Part shown: positions 1 through 12,700 of the stretch, piece after piece | Layout: each line of letters starts with the position of its first letter | Position numbering within the stretch: position 1 is the stretch's first letter | Assembly: GCF_008831285.2 (NCBI RefSeq) | Contig: NC_045145.1 | Location: forward strand, 13,638,802-13,702,801 | Source of the DNA: Nymphaea colorata | Taxonomy: Eukaryota > Streptophyta > Magnoliopsida > Nymphaeales > Nymphaeaceae | Direction: 5' to 3' | Length of the DNA stretch: 64,000 nucleotides | Position numbers and translations under genes: made by a program | The notes under the pieces: generated by a model | Told to the model about the DNA's origin: nothing | The model's database searches: none | The model's input: only the letters and a program-made list of their open reading frames with translations

Positions 1-217
1 TTCGTCGACAGGAAAACGGGAATCTATAAATTATTTATTTTCCAAAATTCGTTATTCGTCGCTTTTAAATCTTAGTGACTAATTCAAAAAGCCTGGAGGG
101 GCGTACCCAGGTCCCGCAGTCCGGGACGCTCCCGTTCGGTCCCGCCCCACTAGGTGGGTCAGTCCTAACCGTACCCCACTCGGGCCAGGCGTTTACCTTC
201 GCCGAGGGGCGTTTCCG

Positions 218-238
218 TCCAATGGGAACCATATAAAA
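218..238 (+). promoter_or_regulatory. CCAAT box and TATA box of the PHD-finger gene
   Basis: A CCAAT motif lies at 218-222 and a TATAAAA motif at 232-238, both on the plus strand. They sit about 540 bases upstream of the first ATG of the PHD-finger gene. A TATA box here would place the transcription start near 260-270 and give a 5' UTR of about 500 bases. The boxes are seen directly; that they drive this gene is inferred from position and orientation. Confidence 0.5.
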
Positions 239-334
239 GAAAAGAAAAGAAAGAAGAGGGAGCTCGATACGTCAAAAACCGATCCCAAAATTAACGCCAT
301 TTCCCGAACTCGAAAGAAGTCTGCCCCGCAATAG

Positions 335-339
<5 letters not shown>

Positions 340-369
<30 letters not shown>
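340..369 (+). repeat. (CT)n microsatellite in the 5' UTR of the PHD-finger gene
   Basis: An almost pure CT repeat lies between the putative TATA box and the start codon. The transcript would carry a pyrimidine tract. CT/GA tracts in plant leaders are known targets of BPC (GAGA-binding) proteins; a role here is only inferred. Confidence 0.85.
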
Positions 370-370
<1 letters not shown>

Positions 371-702
371 AAGTCTAAACATGAAAAATCCGAGGAATTT
401 AGAAATCCCAACATTTTGCGCGTCCTTATGACTGGGGAGCCCTTGTTTTCGAGACTTTCGGCTTGCTGATATCACGATTTGCCAAACGCGCACCGGTCTG
501 CCCGCGTCGACGCAACTCGTGTTGGAGGAGAGGGAAAAAGAGAGGGAAAAAGTGAGAAAAAGAACCCTAGAAATTTCCGTCCGTCGACACCGTCGGACGT
601 TCGAACGCCACTCGACGAGGTCCCCGGCCAGGGGAGGGTGCCCTGCCCGTCCTTCTTCCTTCCCTCGCTGCTTGAGGCTCGCGAGGCGCGTGGAAACAAG
701 GG

Positions 703-711
703 TTAGGGTTT
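703..711 (-). promoter_or_regulatory. telo-box in the 5' UTR
   Basis: The plus strand reads TTAGGGTTT, the reverse complement of the plant telo-box AAACCCTAA. Such boxes are common near transcription starts of housekeeping genes. It lies about 60 bases before the start of the PHD-finger gene. Confidence 0.45.
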
Positions 712-743
712 GTGGGACGTAAGGTTTGGGGGAGGGGGTTGAG

Positions 744-776
744 ATGGAGGCGGTCTATGGTCAGTGCTGGGGATGA
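744..776 (+). CDS. 10-codon uORF ending on the main start codon
   Basis: The first ATG of the leader that lies close to the gene, at 744, has G at -3 and G at +4, a strong plant context. It opens a 10-codon frame (MEAVYGQCWG) whose TGA stop at 774-776 overlaps the main ATG at 773-775 as ATGA. A second upstream ATG at 757 opens another frame that runs to 894 and overlaps the main coding region. Ribosomes finishing the first uORF would release exactly at the main start, so start choice may depend on reinitiation or leaky scanning. The geometry is directly visible; translation of the uORF is not shown. Confidence 0.5.
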   Translation: MEAVYGQCWG

Positions 777-3700
777 ACGGATGTCATCGGGAGGAGGCGA
801 TGCCTCGGGGCGCCGGTGGCGGTGCCGCCTCGGAGATGTCGGGCCGCTCGGCCGGGATGGACTTGTATGCGCAGGCGCGGAAGGCGCTCTCTGAGAGGTC
901 GCCGTTCGAGACGCCCGAGGAGGCCGCTAGGATCCCCTCGCTGCCAGCCCGTCTCTCGGCCTTCTTGTCGAGGTTCGCGGGCGAGAACAGTCGGCGGAAG
1001 CATCGGAGGTCGCATCACAAGGCGGAAGCTGGCGAGGGCCCTCATGGCCCGAACGCGACGGCCAAGAGCATTTGGCCAACGATGGATGAGTATTTCCGTC
1101 CTATTACGTTAGGGGACATTGAGACGCTCGTGCCCCTGTCGAGGATTGATTTCTTGCTTGGGGACGGCCCCGTTGATCAATGCTTCCTGAATCCTTCCCC
1201 TGACATTGGCGCCAGAGGCCAGGAATTTGATCGAGAGTGCAGTGCGAACACTTCGTTCCAAGCTGTTGGGAGTGGTGCTGGCGCGGAGGAAGAGGAGAAT
1301 AAGCGCGTTCTAGCTGCGGAAGAGTTGGGCCCAACTGTTTCCGTTGAAGCCGACACGGAAGAGAAGCCGATGACACTGATTTCGAATTCTGATGCGAATG
1401 GAACGGGCTTGGAACAGGCGAACGATGACCATCCCTTGGAAATTGATACACCAGTTCCAGTTAGAGTATTGGAGAATGGCAATGTCGACTCGCACTGTAA
1501 AAGTGGGAGCGAGGGTGGTTTGCCCACCGAAGTCGGAGAGGAGCCTTTGTTGGAAAAGGGAAAAGGAAGGGGAGGAAGGGTAAGCAAGAGGAAGCTCAGG
1601 GGCGATCAGGCAAGTGTGCCTCGAGGGCAGCGGGTTCTGACTCGCTCTATGTTCCCCCAAGCGGGTTTCGTTAATCCTGGTCGCATTGAAGACTCTGTGG
1701 TTGGTGGTTTCAGCTCTGGTGCTGGCTGCCGAGTGCGGTTGTTCCAGTCGAGTGATGTTGCGCAGCTAGTGAGCTCTACGAGTAAGGTCATCCCACCGAA
1801 GCGGAGTATTAAGAAGAGGGGTCTTTCAGAAAATGACCCCGGAGTGGAGAAGTTGGTGGTTTCTCATCCGAAGAGTGGGGATGATGTCCGTACCCGTTGC
1901 CACGTCTGCTGTATCAGCACCGGCGAGGAAACTAATCGGATTCTATCGTGTGCTTCATGCCACCTTGCAGTTCATCAGAAATGCTATGGAGTGAGTGAAG
2001 TTCCGGCCGGGCGGTGGTTGTGTTCTTGGTGTTCACATAACACCAGTTTACGCGCGAAGCATGGCGAGAGGCTAAAATCCAATCTGGCTGGCAGGCTATC
2101 GGTCGAAGATGGTGCAGCGAAGCCTTGCGTTCTTTGTCCGAATAGCGGAGGCGCCTTAAAACCCATTACCTTGGCCGACGATGAGCATGACAACTCGGTA
2201 CCAAGGTTCTCTCACTTGTTCTGCTGTTTGTGGATGCCCGAGGTACATGCTGAGGACCCAGAGACCCTGGAGCCGATTGTGAATACTGAGAGGATAAAGG
2301 AGAACTACAAGAAACTGCCTTGTGCTGTGTGCAAGGTTAAATATGGAGCTTGCATTCTCTGCAGTAATGGTATGCTTGACAGTTAATGAATGATTAAATT
2401 CTCTAGTCGTTAGTTCGTGTTTCCTTGTTGGATTGATCTGAGCGTCTAGGCTATGAAGTTTTCCTTGTAACATACTTCATTTTGTGTTGTACCGAGCTGG
2501 TCACAGAAAAAGTCAACATGCACGTACGCTTGTCTGTTATGTGCACTAGCGCATGCATGTGAGTGTTCACTTTTCTTCATTGATTTTGATACAAATAAAT
2601 TGCTTGAAACTAAGCACTTCTCAAATTCCGATAAATTTTTTTTGTTTACATGCGTTTAAGATGGCTCATCTAAATGACTAGCAATGGAAAATCATAAAAT
2701 AAAAAATGTATTGTTGCAGTAGAAGCTGGAATCTGGTGAAAATTCTTCGTTACAGTACAAACCCACTGCTTGTGCTGAAGTTGAAGAACTTGTATATCCG
2801 AAATTTCTATTGCATGATAATGATTTTATAAGCCTATTAATTTTTTGAGCAGATGTTATTGTCTGGTTCTGGTTTTTGCCCCCAATTATCTTTACTGCTA
2901 TTTAATTTTTTTCACAACATGCAGCTTCATGCAGAACATCTTTTCATCCTTTATGTGCTCGTGAAGCAAAACAAGGGCTTGAGATACGGCGGAAGGTTGG
3001 CTCCAGTGATGTAAGATTCTTTCTCTTTTCTTTTTCCACTGGCTGTTGTGAACTCCCAGGGGACCTGACTTCATGACCTTTTTTCAGGTTGAGTTGCTCG
3101 CATTTTGCTCAAGGCATTCTCCTGTCCGGGATTTCAAAGTGCCGAAATCCGGATACCATGTGCCTGGCACTGTGGAAGACCGGCCATTGGCTAAGCTTTC
3201 ATCTGGCTTGTCTGCAAATGGACTGCGAAAATCCAAGAACAAGATGAAGATAAAAAAAGCGAAACTAAAAGGATCTCAGTTGGACAGTATAGTTGATGAA
3301 AAGCGTTCCGAAAAGGTAGCCAAAGATCAAACCTTGGATAAGAGACTTGTGCAAGTTATAAATACAGAAAATACAAATATGACACCTGATTCTTCATCAG
3401 AGAACATGACTAAGGAAACATCTACAAGTACTGAGAGAAATGGTCATGTTGGTTCCGCTGCTTGTGGTTTGAAATCAAAAGAGGTAACTGAAACCTGAAA
3501 ATATGCCTCACATATTTTAAAGTATTCACAATTTAGTTATGTCAAATATCTCTCTCAGTCTGTTTCTAGAGATTGTTTAGTGTACATTGATGGTATCTGG
3601 TTTAGTTGGTTGGAAGATTATTGCATCTCGCAGTTGTTAATAGCAGATGAATGATACACTTTGAGCTGGTATTTTTGGTACTCTTTACAACAGCCTACTT

Positions 3701-6700
3701 TCTAAAAGTTTCAGAACAACAATCTAGATCAACAGTTTAATGAACAACCATTGAGTATGAAAATGATTGTGGAGTTTCTGATCCCTAAGTCATTTTTTTC
3801 AATTATTACCTTCAGTATATCAATGTGCAACAGGTTATTAATTTCTATGCTTTGCTCATTTGCATTTTCTTTCTTTATGATTTTAATTGTTTAGCATTTT
3901 AAGAATGTTTTGATACTGATTCTTGCTATAATTTAGAGGTGCCATTATCTTCCCATGCCTGCTTGGTGTTTGAATTTGAGGTGCCAAAATGGCCTAAAAG
4001 TGTTAATGTCAATTGTGTTCAGGGACTGAGCACTCAAAAAGATCTGATAAACATATATAACTTTTGTATATATATTTCATGGCACATTGTCCTGGACTAT
4101 GACATATGGTGTTTTTTTTTCGATAAGAAAGCTGGTAGAAAATTTGACTGCTTCCAGCTTGAAATTTTTAGGAGAGTGACGGGTTGTTCTTCCTTTGAAT
4201 TGCAAGAACATCATTGCATTTTTCTCCTATCACATATTAATGTTAACCAATAAAAAAATAATATTTTTTATTTTTCTTTGCATATTGTTTTTCTTTCCTG
4301 GAAGGCAGCAGATTCTGATAATGTAGGTGAACTCCCTATTTGTTCCTTACGTCAAACAAGAAGAAGCAAAAGTGGAAAATGTTCTCCAAAACTTAGTGGG
4401 GAAGACATCCAACTTTTGGAAATAGAAGCATTGGGTGACCAGAAAACTGAAGAGGGAGGAGTAAGCTTTGAACGCATAGAAGGTTTTGATAAGTCGTGTT
4501 GTGAGGATGAAGAGTGTGGTGACTCTAAGGTGCTGCTGGCGACAGATGAGGTAAATAGCTACCTAGTCTTAAGCTTATATAATTTGTGAAGGAGCAAATG
4601 ATGCTCTATCTTTTTGAACTGGTCCAACACATACTGCTGAATGTCTGAGAATCCTTTGTGTTTGATATGCTGGTTTTTCTTGTTCCATCTTGTCTTATGT
4701 CAGATTCTGCCCCTATGCTATTACTTCCCATTAAAGTTTGGGCTGTAGTATTGTCAAACAGAAATTCCAATATTCTATATTATGTTTGTTTTCTTGTCAA
4801 ACAGAAGTTTTAATGTTCTTTGTTATGTTGGTTTTCTTGTCACCTTACCTGGATTCACTTACTTGATGCAGAAAATTTTCCTGTAGAAAATGGTTTTCTT
4901 GTTACATCGTTGTGGATTATATGAACTCTGTTGGCTGACTGTACTGCTTTGTAATATTTTATGGTAAATGGCTTTCGACAATATTAACCTTTTTGTTTGT
5001 GCGCATTAAATGTTTTTACTTAGGGAAAAAAGGCAGCATGTGTTCAGTGTTGTGTTGGGCAACTATATTCAGCATAATACATCTAGGAGATCGTGGAGGA
5101 TATAATTTGATTGAAAATTATGGTGTTGCCTATTTTCCTGCACCAGTGTAGGCCCAGATGTTAAGAAAAATCCTGATAAATGCACCCCTGCTCATTGGTT
5201 TCTTGAGAGGAGAATGGATATGTTGGAATGTTGCTACTGGTATTTCATTCTTTGTGATACCATCTGTGTTTGTTCATTGCTGGTGCATGTCAAAAAAGAA
5301 GGGACCTTTACATTTTTGTTTGCTGCTCCTCCGTTATGGCATCATCTATTCTTTTTCCATTGAGATCAAATGCAATTCTCCATTGTCTATGCAAATATTT
5401 GCTGTGAGATTGAATGTAAATTGTCCTTTTAGTTTTTTTTTTTTTGTATTTTTGTTCTCTTGACATCTTGCCTTCATTTTTTTCTCCATTGTCTATGTAA
5501 ATATTTGCTGATCCAAGTGATTCCAATTCCTTTTTTTGCTAGTGCATTATTATGGTAGCCTTAACTGAAAGGTTGTCCCAAGGTCTATCCTAGTAGATTT
5601 TGTTTGACTTTTTCAGTTTTTGGAAGAAGAGTATATTGTGTTTTTTTCACCTTCACCTTCTAACCTGCTACTGCTACTGCTACTTCACGCATGAAACTGT
5701 GCAGCAAAATAGCCAATCTTTTGTTATGGTTAAAAGTTAAAAGAGACAAATAAAATTTCTATTGTTCATGATATCTTTGCCAAGGGACTTTAATCCCGAT
5801 CACTTCATTTTTCCTTTCGCTCCACAAAACAAGGGTGTATGCAGTATAACTTATCCTTTATCTATTTATCTGAGATTATTAAACGTCAAGATAATATTGT
5901 TGTTGAAACTCACAGTTGGAGAGAGAGAGTCGAAATTTTTTCTTTCTTCTATTAGCTAACCCTAATCTTTAACTGGCGGCAAGACTCCTTACAAAAGAGA
6001 CCCACACAAATATAAGAGATGCCTAAAGAAGACTCTTAACTCTCTAAAAAAATCAGACAACTATCAAACATGAACATAAATTTTCTAATTTCAACACTCT
6101 CCCTAAGCTGGAGCATATATGTCAACCATGCTTAGCTTGTTACAATATCTAGAAAAATCACCAATAGGGAGGGCATTCGTAAACATATCTGCTGCTTGAT
6201 CTTCAGAAGCTACATGAACAGTAGGCACAACACCTCCTTGTACTAGATCCCAAGCATAATGACAATCCAACTCGATTGGCTTTGTTCTCTCATGAAACAT
6301 TGTATGTATTACTAGCAATTTAAGTGGTAGCCTTGTTATTACAATACATTTTCATAGAAAGAGGAATATGAAAACTTAGATTTATTAGCATAGATTTAGC
6401 CCAAGTCATCTCAGTAGTCATTTGAACCAATGTTGTAAAAAGCGTATCGTAAGCCGTATCAGTCTGGCTTTAAGATACGCTGTATCGTAGTATCATATTT
6501 TTTTTAAATAAATCAGAAAAATAGGAAAAAAATTCGTAAAATTCATAAAAAATCAATAAAAATAAAGAATAATATGTTCTTCATAAAAAACATGTTTTAC
6601 AGAATGATAGACTTATTATTGTTATAAAGTTATAGTTCATCATTCGTAAACATCAAAATTCATCCTAGAAAGCACAAGTCAACAATTACATAACTTATAT

Positions 6701-9700
6701 CATAATTTCATAACCATAGATTCATAAGTCGTAAGGTCTATAAGTCTATGAGATGCCACATCAAAAGACAAGTTTTAAATGTTATGTATTACATGACAAG
6801 ATGATAATGAAATTGTGAAAATGTTCAATGTCAATACATATAAAATGAAAGCACTCTTGACTTTCATTCATAATCTTCATCATATTCATTCTGATCCTCA
6901 TCTCCATCTTCTTCTTCATCTTCATCTTCATGATTTAAAAAAACCCCTTTCCTCCCAACAAGAATCAACCACCCACGCACAAATCCACATTTTAATCGAT
7001 GATTTCACGGTGGAAATCGATGATTTCTCTTCAAGGCGGCACAATTTCTAGGTTAGAAATGAAGAAGAGGCGGGTTTTTATAAAGGAAACTCGAAAAAGG
7101 AGAATCAGCCTGTATTGTATGATACAGGGTTTGTATCGTACGATACGTACATACAATACACCCCTATTTACCGTACAGGGAGTGTATCGTATCGTATTTT
7201 GGTAAACGATACGATACATATCGTATTTTGGTAAACGATGCGGTACGTATCGTACAATATGGTCCCGTTCATACGATACATACAACACTAGTTTGAACCA
7301 TTGCTCTATATTTTGATTCCGCACTTGACCTATAAATCACATTTTGTTTCTTGCTTCTCCATGACATGAGGTTGTCTTCAGCAAAAACACAGAAACCCGT
7401 GGTGGATTTTCTGTCGTCAACAGACCCTGCATAGTTAGCATCATTATAAGCAACAATCTCTAGAGAATCACCTTTCTTGAATAGGAGGCCTCTGCCTGGG
7501 GATGACTAGATATTTTAAAACCATCAATCCAACATCCAAGTAAACTTTTATGGGCTTTTTCATAAACTGACTTAGCTTCCCAACGGCAAAACTAGTGTCT
7601 GGCCTAGTCACAGTGACATAAATAAGTTTGCCAATGCGAGACTTGTAAGGTCGTGAATCCATTAGCTCCGATTGATCATCGTGGAGATGAAGACGTGGAT
7701 TCATAGGAAGATTAGCAGACGTGGCTCTTAACAATTCCTGTATCCTGCAATAGGTTAAGTACATATTTCCTCTGAGACAAACCACACTTTCCCTGTTATG
7801 GGCAAACTTCAGTCCCAAGAAAATACCATAACATAAGTGACCAAGATCTTTCATGACGAAGTGCCTCTAAAGGAAAGTATTTGTATCTGAAATCTCTTGA
7901 ATGCCATCAATATTTACTATCAAAACAACTATACCTTTGGAGGTTTTCTTGATAAATAGAGAATCCTCCAAAGGGGTCTCTCAAATCTAGACTCTGAAAC
8001 AACTTCAAATAATTTGTGGAACCATGCCCTGATACTCTGCTTGAGTCCATAAATTATTTTCTTCGGATGTCACACTTTCTTACACTCTCTGTTGCTCGAA
8101 CCATGGGGGTTGTTGCATATATACAGTCTCTTCAAGATCACCATAGAGGAAGACATTCTTCACATCCAGTTGATACATAGGCCAATCAGAGTGCACCACA
8201 ATAGAGATAATGAGCCGATTAGTTCCCAACCTGGCTACAGGAGAAAATGTTTCAAAGAAGTCAACTCTATATGTTTGGATGTATCCCTTAGCCATCAATC
8301 GAGCTTTATATCTTTGTAGGGATCCATTTGGATGATACTTGATTGTAAAGATCCATTTGGAGCCAACAATATCACAATCTGAAGGAGGGTCAACCAACTC
8401 CCAAGTACCACGTTGTAAGAGGGCATCCATTTCATCCTGCATAGTCTCTCTCCATTTACAGTCCAGTAATGCCTGTTGATGATTAGTAGGTACAATATGA
8501 ACTGACATAGCATGGAAAAACTGCTTTAAACTGTTACCACGAAAACAAACTGTGAGATATGATGCAATGGTACACTATCTCTTGCCTTTGTGCAGGGCTA
8601 TAGTCAAGTCCTGAGATGGATCAATGTCAAGTATCCTCACTTCAGTGGTGCTCACTCTCTCAGAAAACTGATGGTCAATCATGAGAGGGGTTCGGTCGGC
8701 GGGTGTAGACCAATGGGGATCTTGGAACCGGTTCATAGTTAGAGTAGAGGAAGGAAAAGAGTCAAAAGACTGTAATGGGTAATGGGACTAGAGGAATAGG
8801 TAAAGGAATGGGAGGAGACATCTCAAAGGACATAGAAGGAGCATGAAAGATGGGTTGAGACTCAAAGAAAGTGACATCCACATTAATATATTCTTTGTGA
8901 GTTAATGGCGGATCAAAGTAGTTGTAACCTTTTTGGTTTTGATAATAGCCAATGAACACACATTTAATGGCTTGAATAACGAGTTTATCACATTTAGGCC
9001 CAATAATTTGAACAAAACAAGTACAACCAGATACTTTGGGGGCTAATGGGAAATAATGGTCGATTAGGGTAAACAAGTTTAATAAGAACTTTGTTGTCAG
9101 TTGAGGATGATGGTAAACGATTGGTTAATTAACAAGTCATGGGTATGACATCTCCCCATAAGTATGCATATACATGATTATGTAGCATTAGAGTACATGC
9201 AACAGTAAGAAGTTGCCAATGTTTTCTTTTGGCAACTCCATTCTGCTGCGAGGTATGAGGACATGTAGATTGAGGAGATATGCCATTTTCAGTATAAAAG
9301 GTTATTAGGATCGATGATTTGAACTCAAGAGCATTATAGTGTAAATAGACTTGACATAAGACCAAAATGAGTTTTTATTTCAATAATCAAGTTTTTGAGA
9401 GTACAAATGACTTCAAACCTTTTTTTCTAAAGAAATATCCAATTAACTCTAGAGTAATCATCGACAACAACAAGAAAATGTCGAAATTTAGATCGGATAG
9501 CAACCCTGCTAGGGCCCCACACTGAACATGAAGAAGATCAAACAACCCTTGACGAAGACTCGAAGGAAAACTACTACAAGTGTGCTTGCCAAGTTGACAA
9601 GCCTCACACTGAAATATGACTATGAGACTGACATATGAGGTAGGATGTAACAAAGCTTGAACCTTGAAGGATGTTCGAGCCTGAGATGCCACTCGAAGGA

Positions 9701-12700
9701 TGAAGACTTTAATGTAGAAGAGGAAGCTGCAAATCCCATAGGATCCGATAGGATGTAGACTCTCCTTTTCTCATTGTCGTGACCAATCGTCTTCCCGGTT
9801 TGTAAGTCCTGAAATGAGTACAAATCAAGATAAAAAGTAACTCGACAATGTAAATCAGTAGTCAACTACTTAGCAGATAGTTAATGAGATGGAAATTGAG
9901 GAACATATAAGACATGTGGAATGGTCGTGGACTGAGAAAGCTTCACATCTCCATAACTTAAAATAAGAGATATTCTACCATCTATAATTTTCACATGACA
10001 TGGCTATAAGAATCTATACAAGGAGATGAAAGAAGTAAGTCTACTGCATAAATGTCTCCATGCTCGTGAGTCAATAATCTAAGAAATACCTGAATCAGGT
10101 GTGGATGTACCCACAGAGAGAGCTCGATCAATCAAAGCTTGAAAGTTGAAGCTTGTGAGACTTTGTGTGTCAAAAATTGTTCGTACTCTGATATGTCAAT
10201 ATTAACTGTAACAGTCTCAGGCATTGAGGAAGAAGAGCCGTCCACAGTAGGTGTGGCTACCTGGCCAGAGCACATAGAAAACTGGGTAGGGCTCTTTCCC
10301 AGCTTAGTCACAGTACCCTTGTCCTGTGACGTAGGAGATGGACGGCCATGTTTGTCACAACAACGATCCTCCAAATATCCCATCTTCCTACAGTAGATGC
10401 ATTGGAAGTTGGAACCTCCCATGACCACCAGTTCCACAACCTGTATCTCTTCCTTTTGGTATTGTAAGTGCTGCCCTGACCACGACCACCGCCCACAACG
10501 AGAGCAGAAGCGGGAGCCTCACCACTCACCAGCTGGTTGGGACAAAGTAATAGCCAGATGACTAAGTCTATTGTATGCGTTAGAGAGAGTCAAGAATTTC
10601 ACTCCTAGTGAGCATCTGAGCCTTAGCAACTGCATATTCTAGTGACAGTCCAACAAGAAACTTTGTGACCATGATAGGCTCAAAGTGTGACTTATAACAA
10701 GATTTGCATGGGGGACACAGAAAGTTCAGCCTCTCATATGTTGCTTTAACAGATGCAAAGTACTGTGATAAATCCTAATATCCCTGTCGAAGATTGGACA
10801 AATCTTCTTCAACTTGAAGAATTTTACTAACGTTTTTGTCCTACGAGTATGTTTGCCTAAGAATTCTCATACCTCTTTAGCAGTGGTGTAGTGGGCAATA
10901 GTGGGAGCAATATGTGGCTGTACACTGTTCATAATCCAAGACATAACCATGTTATTATCCTCTTCCCATGTCATGTACTTCCCTGACTTGGCAATAGGCT
11001 CATCTTCTTCAATTATATGCCTTTTTTGATGACTTGCGACATACATCATAAAGGGCCTAGACCACAATTCATAGTTTTGTCAATTTAACTTGACCGTAAA
11101 CCCATAGGAGAAGGGGTTGCTGGCCACATTATATTCATTTCCACAATTTGTTTTGCTGTTTTCAGCCATAATTAAACACAATAGGGAGCTGTATCAAGTG
11201 GGAAAGGAACCACCAAAAGTTTGCGGTAGATAGAACACACAAAAGGATGCCCAACTTGTAATTAAGCAGTCACTCAAGAAGCTGATCAGCAAAACAAAAA
11301 CAGGATATAGCATACGCAGCACCACTAACAACTTATAGATAGAGTCGCACCAAGAAAAACCAGCCACAGGATGATTAAACTCATCACACAATCCACATTT
11401 ATGTCACTAATGCTACAGCCACATCCCACTAACATCAGAAACAACTTTCTACTCCATGTTACTTTTCCATTTCAGGAGCCTAATCACGTCTACATCAGAA
11501 AATGTGATTAGACTCCATGCACAGGGGTGATCAGCAGATTAGATCTGATCAGATCCGGATGTTAATTCTTCAGATTTGAATCAGATCTAATCCTTGCAGT
11601 AGAGAGGGGAGAAAATCAGATCTGACGTTCCACAAAAATCAGACGATCTGAACTGAATCTGATTTAAAGCCAATTAGAGAATACCGACAGAAAAACGCAG
11701 TTGCCGGAATCTCCCCACTGCCGTCAGAGTATGCCGGAAAGTGGTCACCGCCAGTGGAAGTCCAGTGCTGTTGCTGCCGGTGGCTTTGATACCATGTTGA
11801 AACTCACGGTAAGAGGGAGAGAGCCGAAAGCTTTTTTTTATTAGCTGACCCTAATGTCTAACGTAAGAGAGATTAGGGGGCGGCAAGACTTCCTACAAAA
11901 GTGAACCACACAAATATAAGAAATGCCTAAAGAAAACTTTAACTCACTGAAAAATCAGAAAACTACCAAACATGAACATAAACTTTCTAGTTTCAACATT
12001 GTTATAACTTATAACCACTCTGTGACACTTCCTTGTTTTGCGACTAATGGTACTGTGCATTTGCATTGACAGAGGGGCCACATGGCATTATTGCATGGGA
12101 ATCCAGATTCTGTTTCTCTCTTAAGTGAACAAGTTGTTGGATGTGAAGGTGCGTGCTCAGCTATTCTTGGCACTGTGATAGTATAAAAATTAGGTATTCC
12201 ATTATTTTGTGCAAAAAGGTGGTTGTGTTCAGTGATGTCAGTTGGATAACTTTGTAATCATAATTTTTTTCTTGAATAATGGTATAACCTATATATGTAT
12301 ATTTTCTCTCCAGTCTACAAAGTTAATACATTATCCAATGCTTCAGCCATTATTAACGTACATTAAGACAAGTGCACCAACGACTACAATGTTATCCAAT
12401 ACCCAACGACTTTCTTTAGGTTGGTCATAATTTTGAGAGAAAATACACATATCAGTGATTGAGATAACTTTGTAGTTTGTAGTCATAATTATAAACATTA
12501 GGTATTCAATTATATTGTCCAACCTAAAAAAAGTCGTTACCCTGATATGTGTACTTGTCTTAATGGCTGACGTATTGGATAAAGTATGTTAGAGGTTTTT
12601 ATTTGGAGTCAAGTTTGTCTTCTTAATGGCTGAGGTATTGGATAATGTATGTTAGAGATGTTTTTATTTGGAGTCAAGTTTGTCTTTGGAATAGATCAAG

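Larger units (their letters stand above)
5901..11998 (-). mobile_element. degenerate Ty1/Copia LTR retrotransposon in intron 4 of the PHD gene
   Basis: The element is ~6.1 kb and lies antisense to its host gene. Short LTRs (5901-6096 and 11795-11998) begin TGTTGAAACT and end TTTCAACA. ATTGTT occurs at both ends (5896-5901 and 11998-12003), overlapping the terminal bases, as expected for a 4-5 bp target duplication. A Met-tRNA-type primer site and a purine tract sit just inside the LTRs. On the minus strand the order is gag, protease, integrase, reverse transcriptase, RNase H. That is the Copia order, because integrase precedes reverse transcriptase. All domains are broken by stops and frameshifts, and the LTRs have visibly diverged, so the copy is old and cannot move by itself. 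A Mutator-like element (6430-7291) is inserted in its RNase H region. Confidence 0.93.

Noticed and set aside
712-771. Extended start of frames at 712 and 764
   Set aside because: Both begin with GTG, not ATG; the first true ATG in the PHD frame is 773.
472-1660. Several open frames on both strands over exon 1 of the PHD gene
   Set aside because: They are shadows of the GC-rich first exon; only the 773 frame continues into conserved PHD fingers and compatible splice sites.
5158-5463. 101-aa open frame in intron 4
   Set aside because: AT-rich, low-complexity hydrophobic translation with no motif, lying between well-supported exons.
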